DNA from: Leifsonia shinshuensis
GTDB lineage: Bacteria > Actinomycetota > Actinomycetes > Actinomycetales > Microbacteriaceae
DNA: 64,000 bases
Reading direction: 5' to 3'
Assembly (NCBI RefSeq): GCF_031456835.1
Contig: NZ_JAVDVK010000001.1
Coordinates: 806,001 to 870,000 of the forward strand
The position numbers and the translations under genes were made by a program. Under the pieces are notes generated by a model, which saw only the letters and a program-made list of their open reading frames with translations, had not been told where the DNA came from and did not search any database. Shown in pieces: positions 18,980 to 26,630 of this stretch. Each line of letters begins with the position of its first letter. Position 1 is the first letter of the stretch.

Positions 18980-20050
18980 ATGTCGACGGCATCACTCACC
19001 ACCCGCAAGCGTCCGCTCTGGGACCGCCTGCCCGTCGTCCACCAGCTCCGGCAGAGCGTCGGCCTGCAGCGCGGGATGCTCGTCGTGGGCCTCGTGCTCA
19101 CGGCCGTCTTCATCCTGCTCTCGATCTTCGCGCCGCTGGTCGCCCCGTACGGCTTCGCGCAGTCGAAGGCCGACGGCAAGTCGTTCGGCGCCCAGCAGCC
19201 GCCGAGCGCCGCGCACATCTGGGGCACCACCTCCGGCGGGTACGACGTGTTCTCCCGCGTGATCTGGGGAACGCAGACCGCCATCCTGGTGATCATCGTC
19301 GCGGTCATCCTGTCGATCTTCCTCGGCGTGTTCCTCGGGCTCATCTCCGGCTACTTCGGCGGCTGGCTCGACCGCGTGCTCGTCGTCATCTGCGACGCGA
19401 TCTACGCGTTCCCGTCGCTGCTGCTTGCCATCGTCATGGCCATCGCGATCAGCGGCGGCCAGTCGAGCCTCTGGGGCGGAATCCTCGCCGCGGCGATCTC
19501 GATCACCGTGGTCTACATCCCGCAGTACTTCCGGGTGATCCGGTCCGAGGTCGTCCGCATCAAGGCGGAGGCGTACGTCGAGGCCGCGAAGGTGGTCGGC
19601 GCCAGCAACACCCGGATCATGGCGCGTCACGTGCTGCGCAACTCCACCCGGACGCTGCCGCTGATCTTCACGCTGAACTCGTCCGAGGCGATCCTCACCC
19701 TCGCGGGCCTGGGCTTCCTCGGCTTCGGCATCGAGCCGACCGCGGCGGCCGAGTGGGGCTACGACCTCAACAAGGCCGTCGACGACGTGACCAGCGGCAT
19801 CTGGTGGACGGCGATTTACCCGGGCCTCGCGATCGTTCTCGTGGTGCTCGGCATCACGCTGGTCGGCGAGAGCCTGAACGACCTGGCGGACCCACGTCTG
19901 CGCGGGCGCCGCCGCGCCGCCGCCGCCTCCGGGGAGGTCGCCGAGACCTCGGTGGTCCCGGGCGGAACCCTCACCGCCGGCCCCGGCGGGGTGGACGGTC
20001 TCGAGGGCGGGGAGTCCTTCGACGAGCACGGAATCGAGGTGCGTCCATGA
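18980..20050 (+). CDS. ABC transporter permease (DppC/OppC type)
   Basis: The second channel subunit has 356 residues. After a basic N-terminus and first helix comes the periplasmic-facing HIWGTTSGGYDVFSRVIWGTQ block typical of DppC-like permeases, then five more helices and the EAA loop YVEAAKVVGASNTRIMARHVL. The C-terminal 45 residues are a soluble, Gly-rich tail. Its stop overlaps the ATG of the ATPase gene (ATGA at 20047-20050). Confidence 0.92.
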   Translation: MSTASLTTRKRPLWDRLPVVHQLRQSVGLQRGMLVVGLVLTAVFILLSIFAPLVAPYGFAQSKADGKSFGAQQPPSAAHIWGTTSGGYDVFSRVIWGTQTAILVIIVAVILSIFLGVFLGLISGYFGGWLDRVLVVICDAIYAFPSLLLAIVMAIAISGGQSSLWGGILAAAISITVVYIPQYFRVIRSEVVRIKAEAYVEAAKVVGASNTRIMARHVLRNSTRTLPLIFTLNSSEAILTLAGLGFLGFGIEPTAAAEWGYDLNKAVDDVTSGIWWTAIYPGLAIVLVVLGITLVGESLNDLADPRLRGRRRAAAASGEVAETSVVPGGTLTAGPGGVDGLEGGESFDEHGIEVRP

Positions 20051-21735
20051 GCGACGTCGTCCGGATCGACGACCTGTCGGTCTCCTTCTCCACCGACGCC
20101 GGCGCCGTCAAGGCGGTCGACGGCGTCAGCCTGACCGTCGGGCCGGGCGAGGTGCTCGCGATCGTCGGCGAGTCCGGCTCGGGCAAGACCGTCACCGCGA
20201 AGACCATCCTGGGACTGCTTCCCGAGACCGCGACGGCCTCGGGCGCCGTGGTCCTGCGGAGCCGCGACGGGAAGACGGAGGCGGACATCGTCACTATCGA
20301 CAAGCACCGCCTGCGCGAGGTGCGCGGCACGGATGTCGCGATGGTCTTCCAGGAGCCGTCCACGGCCCTCAACCCGGTCTACCCGGTGGGCTGGCAGATC
20401 GCCGAGGGGCTGCGCGCCCACGGCAAGCTGTCGAAGAAGGAGGCCCAGGCCACCGCGATCGAGATCCTCGGCCGTGTGGGCATCCCGGAGCCGGAGAAGC
20501 GGGTCAAGTACTACCCGCACCAGTTCTCGGGAGGCCAGAAGCAGCGCATCGTCATCGCGATGGCACTCGTTCTGAACCCGGGCCTGATCGTCGCCGACGA
20601 GCCGACCACGGCACTCGATGTGACGGTGCAGGCCGAGATCCTCGACCTGCTGCGCCGGTGCCGCGACGAGTTCGGCGCGGCCATCGTGCTGATCACCCAC
20701 AACATGGGCGTCGTCGCGGACCTCGCCGACCGGGTCGCGGTCATGTACCAGGGCAAGCTGGTCGAGGAGGCCGACGTCCGCACGCTGTTCGCGTCGCCGC
20801 AGGCCGACTACACGAAGAAGCTGCTCGCCGCGGTGCCGAAGATCGGCCAGGGCCTGGCCGCGACGCAGGACCGCGCGATCGCGCGGGCCGAGCGCCCGCA
20901 GCAGGCGCCGGTGGTGCAGGCGCGCGATCTGAGCATCCAGTACCCGGGCCGGCTGGGCCGTCCCGGGTTCGTCGCGGTCGACGGCGTCTCGTTCGACATC
21001 CGGCCGGGTGAGGTGCTCGGCCTGGTGGGCGAGTCCGGGTCGGGCAAGACGACGATCGGGCGCGCCATCGCGGGGCTGAACAAGGTCACCGGCGGCTCGC
21101 TGCAGGTGCTGGGCCTGGAGATGAACGGCGTGCGCGAGCGGCAGTTCCGCAAGGTGCGCAGCGACATCGGCTTCGTGTTCCAGGACCCGGCGTCGAGCTT
21201 CAACCCGCTGCTCACCATCGCGGAGTGCGTCGCCGAGCCGCTCGTGGTGCACGGTCGCGCATCCAACGCCCTCGAGGCGCGCCGCCGTGTCGACGAGCTG
21301 CTGGAGGCCGTGCAGCTTCCCAAGGCGTACGGGGACCGGTTCCCGCACGAGCTGTCGGGCGGCCAGCGCCAGCGCGCCAGCCTGGCGCGGGCGCTCGCGC
21401 TCGAGCCGACCCTGCTGATCGCCGACGAGCCGACCTCCGCCCTGGACGTTTCGGTTCAGGCCCGCGTGCTGGAGCTGTTCGCCGACCTGCAGAAGGAGTT
21501 CGGGTTCGCGTCGCTGTTCATCAGCCACGACCTCGCCGTGGTCGACCTCCTGGCCGACCGGATCGCGGTGCTGCACCGCGGCAAGCTGGTCGAGGAGGGG
21601 ACCGGCGCCGAAGTGCTCGGCAACCCGCGCGAGGCGTACACGCAGCGCCTGCTCGCCTCCCTGCCTGTGCCCGATCCGATCGAACAGGCCGACCGGCGGG
21701 AGGAGCTGCACCGGTTGCAGACGCAGAGCGCCTAG
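20047..21735 (+). CDS. ABC transporter ATPase with two fused nucleotide-binding domains
   Basis: DppD- and DppF-like ATPases are fused in one 562-residue chain. Domain 1 has Walker A GESGSGKTVT, signature FSGGQKQR, Walker B LIVADEPTTALD and the H-loop THNMG. Domain 2 repeats this with GESGSGKTTI, LSGGQRQR, LLIADEPTSALD and SHDLA. Both sites look intact. It energises the permeases encoded upstream, from which it is coupled by ATGA. Fusion of the two ATPases is common in actinobacterial peptide importers. A third, separate ATPase gene follows after only 10 bases. Confidence 0.95.
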   Translation: MSDVVRIDDLSVSFSTDAGAVKAVDGVSLTVGPGEVLAIVGESGSGKTVTAKTILGLLPETATASGAVVLRSRDGKTEADIVTIDKHRLREVRGTDVAMVFQEPSTALNPVYPVGWQIAEGLRAHGKLSKKEAQATAIEILGRVGIPEPEKRVKYYPHQFSGGQKQRIVIAMALVLNPGLIVADEPTTALDVTVQAEILDLLRRCRDEFGAAIVLITHNMGVVADLADRVAVMYQGKLVEEADVRTLFASPQADYTKKLLAAVPKIGQGLAATQDRAIARAERPQQAPVVQARDLSIQYPGRLGRPGFVAVDGVSFDIRPGEVLGLVGESGSGKTTIGRAIAGLNKVTGGSLQVLGLEMNGVRERQFRKVRSDIGFVFQDPASSFNPLLTIAECVAEPLVVHGRASNALEARRRVDELLEAVQLPKAYGDRFPHELSGGQRQRASLARALALEPTLLIADEPTSALDVSVQARVLELFADLQKEFGFASLFISHDLAVVDLLADRIAVLHRGKLVEEGTGAEVLGNPREAYTQRLLASLPVPDPIEQADRREELHRLQTQSA

Positions 21736-21738
21736 GGT
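21733..21738 (+). promoter_or_regulatory. Candidate -10 element (TAGGGT) overlapping the ATPase stop codon
   Basis: TAGGGT overlaps the TAG stop of the double ATPase and lies 7 bases before the GTG at 21746. It could give the next gene its own leaderless transcript inside the operon. Confidence 0.4.
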
Positions 21739-21745
21739 CGAGGGT

Positions 21746-22618
21746 GTGAGTTCCGAGCCCGCCATCGCCGTCAGCGACCTGTCCGTCGAGTACCCCGCGC
21801 GGGGCCCGAGCGCCTCCTGCGTCGCCCTGCGCGGGGTCAGCTTCCGTCTGGAGCAGGGCCAGGTGCTGGGCGTCCTCGGTGAGACGGGTTCGGGCAAGAG
21901 TACGCTCGCCCAGGTGCTCGCCGGGCGGGTGCTGCCGCCTCGTGCGTCGGAGCCCGGGCCGCGGATCAGCGGCGGCGAGGCGTCGGTGCTCGGGCACCGG
22001 CTGCGCAAAGCGAAGAAGCGCGACCTGGCCGAGGTGACGTTCCACGTCGGATACCTGCCGCAGGAGGCCGCTGCCACGCTGGAGCCCTCGCTGAGCGTGC
22101 AGGACAACGTCGCCCTCCCGATCTTCGAGCGCGACGAGCACTACCCGCGCCGGGCCGCGGGGGAGCGCGCGGCGACGATGCTCGACACCGTGCACCTGCC
22201 CCTGAGCGTGCTGAACAAGTACCCGTACGAGCTGAGCTCGGGGCAGCGTCAGCGTGTGGCCCTCGCGCGGGCGCTCGTGCTCGGGCCCAGCATCCTGGTC
22301 GCCGACGAGCCGACCGCCGGGATCGACGCGACCGTGCGCGACGCGGTGATCGACCTGCTGAGCCAGTTGCGCGAGCACAAGGACTTCACGGCGGTCGTCG
22401 TCAGCCACGACCTCGCCGTGCTGCGCCGTGCGACGGATGTGTCGCTCGTGCTCCAGGCCGGCCGGCCGGTCGGCTACGGGCCCATCGAGGACGTGCTCGC
22501 CGACCCGGCGCACCCCTTCGTCGCCGGCCTCGCCCGCGCGCTCAAGCCGCCCCAGCGACGCACCGAGCGACGACCGCAGCGTGCCGCGGCACGCCCGAGA
22601 CCCAAGGAGAACGGATGA
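21746..22618 (+). CDS. Additional single-domain ABC ATPase (peptide-transporter type)
   Basis: The 290-residue protein is a single ATPase with Walker A GETGSGKSTL, signature LSSGQRQR, Walker B ILVADEPTAGID and H-loop SHDLA. It is most similar in layout to the Dpp/Opp ATPases, but the transporter already has two such domains in one chain. It may serve as an alternative motor, or belong to another permease. The C-terminus is a 25-residue Arg-rich tail. The GTG start has a -10-like TAGGGT just upstream. The stop overlaps the ATG of the dehydrogenase gene (22615-22618). Confidence 0.85.
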   Translation: MSSEPAIAVSDLSVEYPARGPSASCVALRGVSFRLEQGQVLGVLGETGSGKSTLAQVLAGRVLPPRASEPGPRISGGEASVLGHRLRKAKKRDLAEVTFHVGYLPQEAAATLEPSLSVQDNVALPIFERDEHYPRRAAGERAATMLDTVHLPLSVLNKYPYELSSGQRQRVALARALVLGPSILVADEPTAGIDATVRDAVIDLLSQLREHKDFTAVVVSHDLAVLRRATDVSLVLQAGRPVGYGPIEDVLADPAHPFVAGLARALKPPQRRTERRPQRAAARPRPKENG

Positions 22619-23613
22619 ACGGCGAAGGACGGCACCGCGCGGTGCTCGCGGACGAGGTCACCGCACTGCCCGAGGACCAGCGCCCGGAGCCGGGTCCGAT
22701 CGCCGTGCTGCCGAACCCCGAGCAGCAGTTCGTCGACGCCGTCGAAGCGGCCGGCGGCACGGTGGAACCTCTGTCGGAACGCACCCGCGGCGTGGTGTGG
22801 CTGTCGAACAAGGACGCCGCGGCGTTCCCCGCGGTGCTGGAGGAGCATCCCGGCATCGGCTGGGTGCAGCTGCCCTTCGCCGGTGTGGATGCGTTCAGCC
22901 GCATCATCGCCGAGGAGGACCGGCCCGGGCTCGTCTGGACCAGCGCCAAGGGCGCATACGCCCAGCCGGTCGCCGAGCACGCGCTCGTGCTCAGCCTCGC
23001 GCTGCTGCGGGTGCTGCCGAAGCGCGTCCGTGCCCGGTCGTGGGCCACGGAGCCCGAGGGGCGCTCGCTCTACGGCCTCGACGTCGTCATCGTGGGCGCG
23101 GGCGGCATCGCGCTGGAGCTGATGCGGCTGCTGGAGCCGTTCGGCGTCAGGGTGACGATCGTCCGCCGGTCGGAGTCGCCGGTCGCCGGCGCCGTCCGCA
23201 CGGTGACCGCGGACCACCTCGACGAGGTGCTGCCGTCTGCCGATCTCGTGGTGATCGCCGCCGCGCTCACCGACGGGACGCGGCACCTGTTCGGGCCCGC
23301 GGAGTTCGCGGCGATGAAGGACACGGCGTACCTGGTCAACATCGCGCGCGGGGGACTGGTCGACACGGATGCGCTGCTCGACGCCCTCCGCAGCGGCGCG
23401 ATCGCGGGCGCGGGGCTCGACGTCACCGATCCCGAACCCCTGCCGGACGGCCATCCGCTCTGGGACGAGCCGAACGTCATCATCACCCCGCACCAGGCCG
23501 ACACCCCCGAGATGACGGCGCCGCTGCTGGCGGAGCGCATCCGGCTGAACGTCCGTGCGTTCCTCGACGACGGCCGTTTCGTGGGCGTCGTGGACCCTCG
23601 GGCCGGCTACTGA
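22615..23613 (+). CDS. D-isomer specific 2-hydroxyacid dehydrogenase family protein
   Basis: The 332-residue NAD(P)-dependent enzyme has the dinucleotide fold with VGAGGIALELMRLL (G-x-G-G-I), the motif KGAYAQPVAEHAL, NIARGGLVDTDALLDAL with the active-site Arg region, GLDVTDPEPLPDGHPLWDEPN with the conserved Glu region, and the catalytic His in ITPHQA. The substrate is unknown; relatives act on 2-oxoacids or phosphoglycerate. It is coupled to the upstream ATPase gene by ATGA, so it ends the transporter operon, perhaps by accident of gene order. Confidence 0.88.
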   Translation: MNGEGRHRAVLADEVTALPEDQRPEPGPIAVLPNPEQQFVDAVEAAGGTVEPLSERTRGVVWLSNKDAAAFPAVLEEHPGIGWVQLPFAGVDAFSRIIAEEDRPGLVWTSAKGAYAQPVAEHALVLSLALLRVLPKRVRARSWATEPEGRSLYGLDVVIVGAGGIALELMRLLEPFGVRVTIVRRSESPVAGAVRTVTADHLDEVLPSADLVVIAAALTDGTRHLFGPAEFAAMKDTAYLVNIARGGLVDTDALLDALRSGAIAGAGLDVTDPEPLPDGHPLWDEPNVIITPHQADTPEMTAPLLAERIRLNVRAFLDDGRFVGVVDPRAGY

Positions 23614-23666
23614 CCTCGACGCACCCGGGATGCCGGGCCGATTTCCGGAGCGGCGGCGAATCTTGC

Positions 23667-23672
23667 TAGAGT
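23667..23672 (+). promoter_or_regulatory. -10 element (TAGAGT) for tRNA-Asn
   Basis: TAGAGT lies 19 bases before the mature tRNA 5' end. No clear -35 hexamer is visible. Confidence 0.4.
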
Positions 23673-23691
23673 AGCTTCGCTGATCAAGCAT

Positions 23692-23764
23692 TCCTCGATA
23701 GCTCAATTGGCAGAGCAGCCGGCTGTTAACCGGCAGGTTCTTGGTTCGAGTCCAAGTCGGGGAG
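23692..23764 (+). tRNA. tRNA-Asn (anticodon GTT)
   Basis: The 73-base gene folds into a full cloverleaf. The acceptor stem TCCTCGA pairs with TCGGGGA with one G-T pair, the anticodon stem GCCGG/CCGGC holds loop CTGTTAA, and the T arm contains GGTTCGAGTCC. CCA is not encoded. A strong terminator follows 9 bases later. Confidence 0.97.
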
Positions 23765-23773
23765 CGATCGAAA

Positions 23774-23805
23774 CCCCCGGTCTTCTGCGGAAGACTGGGG
23801 GTTTT
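23774..23805. terminator. Rho-independent terminator after tRNA-Asn
   Basis: CCCCCGGTCTTC (23774-23785) pairs with GAAGACTGGGGG (23790-23801) with one G-T pair, followed by TTTT and preceded by AAA. The A-run and T-run on opposite sides let it serve both tRNA-Asn and the convergent response regulator gene. Confidence 0.9.
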
Positions 23806-23830
23806 CTCGTTGCCCGGCGACCGTCGGCGG

Positions 23831-24493
23831 CTACTGCCAGCCCGGCTGCACCAGGCCGGTTTCGTAGGCCAGCACGACCAGGTGCACGCGGTCGCGCGCA
23901 TCCAGCTTCGTCATGATCCGCGACACGTGGGTCTTCGCGGTCAGCGGGCTCAGGTAGAGCCGCTCGCCGATCTCCGTGTTGGTCAGTCCGTGCGCGACGA
24001 GCGCCAGCACCTCGCGCTCGCGCTCGGTCAGCTGCTCGAGCCGCGCAGAGTCGGGGGCGGGACGCAGGCCGCCCGATACGCGCTCGATCAGCCGCCGGGT
24101 CACGCCGGGCGACAGCAGGGCGTCGCCGGCCGCGACCACGCGCACCGCGCGGATGAGTTCGACGGGCTCCGTGTCCTTGACGAGGAAGCCGCTCGCGCCC
24201 GCGACGATCGCCTGCGCGACGTACTCGTCGAGCTCGAAGGTGGTCACGATCACGATCCGGGTGCCGGCGAGAGCCGCGTCGCCGACGATCTCGCCGGTCG
24301 CCCACAGGCCGTCGCCGTCCGGCATCCGGATGTCCATCAGCACCACGTCGGGGTGCTCGCGGCGGACGAGCTCCACCGCGTCGTGGCCGGTCGACGCCTC
24401 GCCGACGACGTCCATGTCGTCCTCCGCCTCGAGGAGCGCACGGAAGCCGGCCCGGACCAGGTGCTGGTCATCGGCCAGCGCGACGCGGATCAC
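23831..24493 (-). CDS. NarL/LuxR-family response regulator
   Basis: This cytoplasmic transcription factor has 220 residues. The receiver domain has the acidic pocket Asp8-Asp9, phospho-acceptor Asp54 in VVLMDIRMPDGDG, Thr84/85 and Lys106. After a linker, residues 150-210 form a LuxR-type helix-turn-helix with LTEREREVLALVAHGLTNTE and the recognition helix SPLTAKTHVSRIMTKL. Its start overlaps the stop of the sensor kinase gene (24490-24493), so the pair is one operon with the kinase first. Two near-identical palindromes nearby (25831-25852 and 26135-26150) are candidate binding sites. The signal is unknown. Confidence 0.95.
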   Translation of the reverse strand: MIRVALADDQHLVRAGFRALLEAEDDMDVVGEASTGHDAVELVRREHPDVVLMDIRMPDGDGLWATGEIVGDAALAGTRIVIVTTFELDEYVAQAIVAGASGFLVKDTEPVELIRAVRVVAAGDALLSPGVTRRLIERVSGGLRPAPDSARLEQLTEREREVLALVAHGLTNTEIGERLYLSPLTAKTHVSRIMTKLDARDRVHLVVLAYETGLVQPGWQ

Positions 24494-25776
24494 GAGAGGC
24501 CGCCCGGATGCGACGGCGAGGACGGACGGGACGACGCGGCGGGTACAGCGGCGGGGAGGCGCGCCTCCAGCAGCAGACCGCCCTCGGCCGGGGTGCGGGC
24601 GTCGAAGGTGCCGCCGAGCAGCTCGGCGCGCTCGCGCATCCCGAGCATCCCGCGCCCGGTGCTGCCCGTGTCGGCGTCCGCGACATCGCCGGGCAGGCCG
24701 CGCCCGTCATCCTGCACGCTCAGCACGTACCAGCCGGGTTCCTCCGTGAGCAGGATGGTCGCACGGCTGGCCTGCGCGTGGCGGCCGATGTTCGTGAGGG
24801 CCTCCTGCACGATTCGGTACAGGGCGAGCTGGGTCGCGGCGGACGGGGTGGAGTGCAGGTCGGGCCGGTAGTCGACCGTCAGCCCCGCCTTCCGGTACGT
24901 CTCAACGAGCACGGGCACGCGGGCGAGGTCGGGTTCGGGGGAGCGGGCGGCGTACCCGTCGGGGCCGCGGAGGAAGCCGAGCACCCCGCGCACCTCCTCG
25001 AGCGCCTGGCTGCTGGTGGTCTTGATGGCCTCCAGGCTCTCGCGCGCCTTCTCCGGCCGGGAGTCGAACAGGTGGAGGCCGACCCCCGCCTGCACGCTGA
25101 TCTGCGACAGCGAGTGGGCGAGCACGTCGTGCAGCTCGCGGGCGATCCGGAGCCGCTCGGCTTCCGCCGCCGCCTCGCGGCGCGCCGCGACGGAGCGGGC
25201 CACCTCCCGGTACCGCTCCCGCCGGTTGCGGACCGCTTCGCCCACGCCGACCAGGAGGCACAGCAGCAGAGCGACGATCAGTGGCCGGATCATGGCCGCC
25301 GGCTGCCCGCGGAGTAGATAGGCGGCCGCCGGACCCGCGACCGCGAAGCCGGCGAGCGTCCACCAGGCCCAGACCCGGGCGCCGCGCACGACCGCACCGA
25401 CGACGGCGAACGCCAGCGGCACCGCCGAGAACGGCGGGCCCGTCGTCACCGCGATCGCCGGCGCGCACAGGGCCGCCACCAGCACGACCGTGAGACCGGG
25501 ATGGCTGCGCCCGGCGAGGAGCAGGAAGGAGGCGGCGAAGGCGAGCAGCGTGAAACCGAGGGCGACGGGATCCGTCGCCGCGTCCCGGGCCGCGAGGACG
25601 ACCCCCGGCAGCTGGATGAGGACGGCGACGATGACGGCGAACCAGCGCGCACCCCGGGGCCGGCCGCGGTCGGTCCAGGGTGGCCGTCCCCAGCCGCCGG
25701 TCGGCGCGCTCACCGAGGCATCCGAACCTCCGGAGCGCGCGTCCGCGCCTCGATCGGCGGGCGCATTCCAGGGCAT
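24490..25776 (-). CDS. Two-component sensor histidine kinase (NarL-type, HisKA_3)
   Basis: The 428-residue membrane kinase has a soluble N-terminal segment of about 40 residues, then about six helices to residue 185, then a HisKA_3 domain with phospho-acceptor His216 in RIARELHDVLAHSLSQ. The ATPase domain follows with the N-box RIVQEALTNIGRHA, DDGRGLPGD and the G-rich GRGMLGMRERAELLGG. The ATG at 25776 is preceded by TAGCAT and six bases (GAGGAG), so it could be read leaderless or by that SD. The palindrome at 25831-25852 sits 55-76 bases upstream, as expected for autoregulation. Confidence 0.94.
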   Translation of the reverse strand: MPWNAPADRGADARSGGSDASVSAPTGGWGRPPWTDRGRPRGARWFAVIVAVLIQLPGVVLAARDAATDPVALGFTLLAFAASFLLLAGRSHPGLTVVLVAALCAPAIAVTTGPPFSAVPLAFAVVGAVVRGARVWAWWTLAGFAVAGPAAAYLLRGQPAAMIRPLIVALLLCLLVGVGEAVRNRRERYREVARSVAARREAAAEAERLRIARELHDVLAHSLSQISVQAGVGLHLFDSRPEKARESLEAIKTTSSQALEEVRGVLGFLRGPDGYAARSPEPDLARVPVLVETYRKAGLTVDYRPDLHSTPSAATQLALYRIVQEALTNIGRHAQASRATILLTEEPGWYVLSVQDDGRGLPGDVADADTGSTGRGMLGMRERAELLGGTFDARTPAEGGLLLEARLPAAVPAASSRPSSPSHPGGLS

Positions 25777-25782
25777 CTCCTC

Positions 25783-25788
25783 ATGCTA
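25783..25788 (-). promoter_or_regulatory. -10 element (TAGCAT) of the sensor kinase operon
   Basis: On the minus strand TAGCAT is followed by GAGGAG and the ATG at 25776. The six-base spacer could serve both as leaderless spacing and as a Shine-Dalgarno if transcription starts further upstream. Confidence 0.5.
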
Positions 25789-25830
25789 GCCACGCGCTCC
25801 TGTGCGGACGTCGGCCGATCGGTGTCTCGC

Positions 25831-25852
25831 GGGTACTCCCGGGGGAGTACCC
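25831..25852. promoter_or_regulatory. 22-bp palindrome upstream of the two-component operon (likely response-regulator site)
   Basis: GGGTACTCCC (25831-25840) and GGGAGTACCC (25843-25852) form a perfect inverted repeat around GG. The core TACTCCCGGGGGAGTA recurs with one change at 26135-26150 upstream of the SHOCT gene. Placement 55-76 bases before the kinase start suits activator binding by the NarL-type regulator. Confidence 0.6.
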
Positions 25853-25859
25853 GGGCGCC

Positions 25860-26063
25860 TCACGGGTTGTTCTGCGCGTTGAAGCCGCCGTCGTCCGGAT
25901 GGCGATCGAACAGGTGCCCGAAGGTCGGGCCGCCGAACGACGTCAGGCCAGCCTCCCGTTCGAGCGATTCGCGGTTCTCCGCGTCGTCGTTCTCGTACGC
26001 CGCGACCTCGTCGTCCGGTTCCTCGGTGCTGTGGTCGTCGTGCCGTGCCTCGTCCTGGTCCAT
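25860..26063 (-). CDS. Small acidic hypothetical protein (67 residues)
   Basis: The frame encodes a very acidic protein: the first 40 residues are about half Asp and Glu (MDQDEARHDDHSTEEPDDEV), and the end reads GLTSFGGPTFGHLFDRHPDDGG. There is no signal peptide or membrane segment. The longer frame to 26270 would start inside the SHOCT promoter region and changes to unrelated composition, so I start at the ATG at 26063. It lies between two copies of the putative response-regulator palindrome. Coding is supported by the ordered tail and base composition but not by a known family. Confidence 0.5.
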   Translation of the reverse strand: MDQDEARHDDHSTEEPDDEVAAYENDDAENRESLEREAGLTSFGGPTFGHLFDRHPDDGGFNAQNNP

Positions 26064-26134
26064 GCGCGCATCGTACGTCGGTGCGGCGGAGCTCCGACAG
26101 GGGGCATCCTCCCGTGCCGCGGCGACGCTCCGCG

Positions 26135-26150
26135 TGCTCCCGGGGGAGTA
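26135..26150. promoter_or_regulatory. Second copy of the response-regulator-type palindrome
   Basis: TGCTCCCGGGGGAGTA matches 15 of 16 bases of the site at 25834-25849. It lies about 100 bases before the SHOCT gene and 72 bases before the start of the small acidic gene. The remaining bases to 26250 show no clear -35/-10 pair, which fits an activator-dependent promoter. Confidence 0.55.
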
Positions 26151-26250
26151 GGCAGCGTCGCACCCGCCGGCGGATTCGCCGGAGCGCGCCGCGGACGAGG
26201 CTGACAGTGCTGTCCGCGAGAGTCGCGGACCCTCATCGATTGGACACATC

Positions 26251-26562
26251 ATGCTCAGCACACTGGCCACCGCCGTCGCCGCCGCTCCGTGCGTCGTCGC
26301 CTACGGCCCGCCGTTCGTCGGCTGGTGGTGGATCTTCATCCCGATCTTCTGGATCCTCGTTTTCGTCCTCATCTTCGGATTCGCCGGTCGCCGGTGGCGC
26401 CGTGCGGCCGCGATGCGCGGCGGCTACGACGGCTGGGGCCCGCGCGGCGCCACCCGCTCCGCCGAGCAGACGCTCGCCCAGCGCTACGCCAACGGGGACA
26501 TCGACGAGCAGGAGTACCGGGCCCGCCTGGAGGTGCTGCGCGCCAACCGCGACAGCGCCTGA
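26251..26562 (+). CDS. Small membrane protein with SHOCT domain
   Basis: The 103-residue protein has a short N-terminus, one strong membrane helix (about residues 22-45, rich in Trp, Ile and Phe), a basic patch RRWRR, and a C-terminal SHOCT motif AEQTLAQRYANGDIDEQEYRARL. SHOCT domains are short helical modules found at protein ends, often in envelope-stress or oligomerising proteins. A response-regulator-type palindrome lies about 100 bases upstream, so the neighbouring two-component system may control it (inference). Confidence 0.85.
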   Translation: MLSTLATAVAAAPCVVAYGPPFVGWWWIFIPIFWILVFVLIFGFAGRRWRRAAAMRGGYDGWGPRGATRSAEQTLAQRYANGDIDEQEYRARLEVLRANRDSA

Positions 26563-26586
26563 GGATCCCCGCTCCGCGCGGCCCGG

Positions 26587-26592
26587 TAGGAT
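26587..26592 (+). promoter_or_regulatory. -10 element (TAGGAT) before the kinase-like gene
   Basis: TAGGAT would start transcription near 26599, leaving a short leader with GAGAGGAGGAG before the ATG at 26631. Confidence 0.4.
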
Positions 26593-26630
26593 CGACCGGG
26601 CCGCGCAGCGCGCGGCGGAGAGGAGGAGCG

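Noticed and set aside
15862..19344. 1160-codon open frame on the minus strand over dnaG end and the ABC genes
   Set aside because: It spans several real genes and the intergenic hairpin. Its composition is antisense-like. The plus-strand genes have clear motifs.
23692..23764. Attachment site or genomic island at tRNA-Asn
   Set aside because: No repeat of the tRNA 3' end, integrase or composition shift was seen nearby. The tRNA is followed by its own terminator and ordinary genes.
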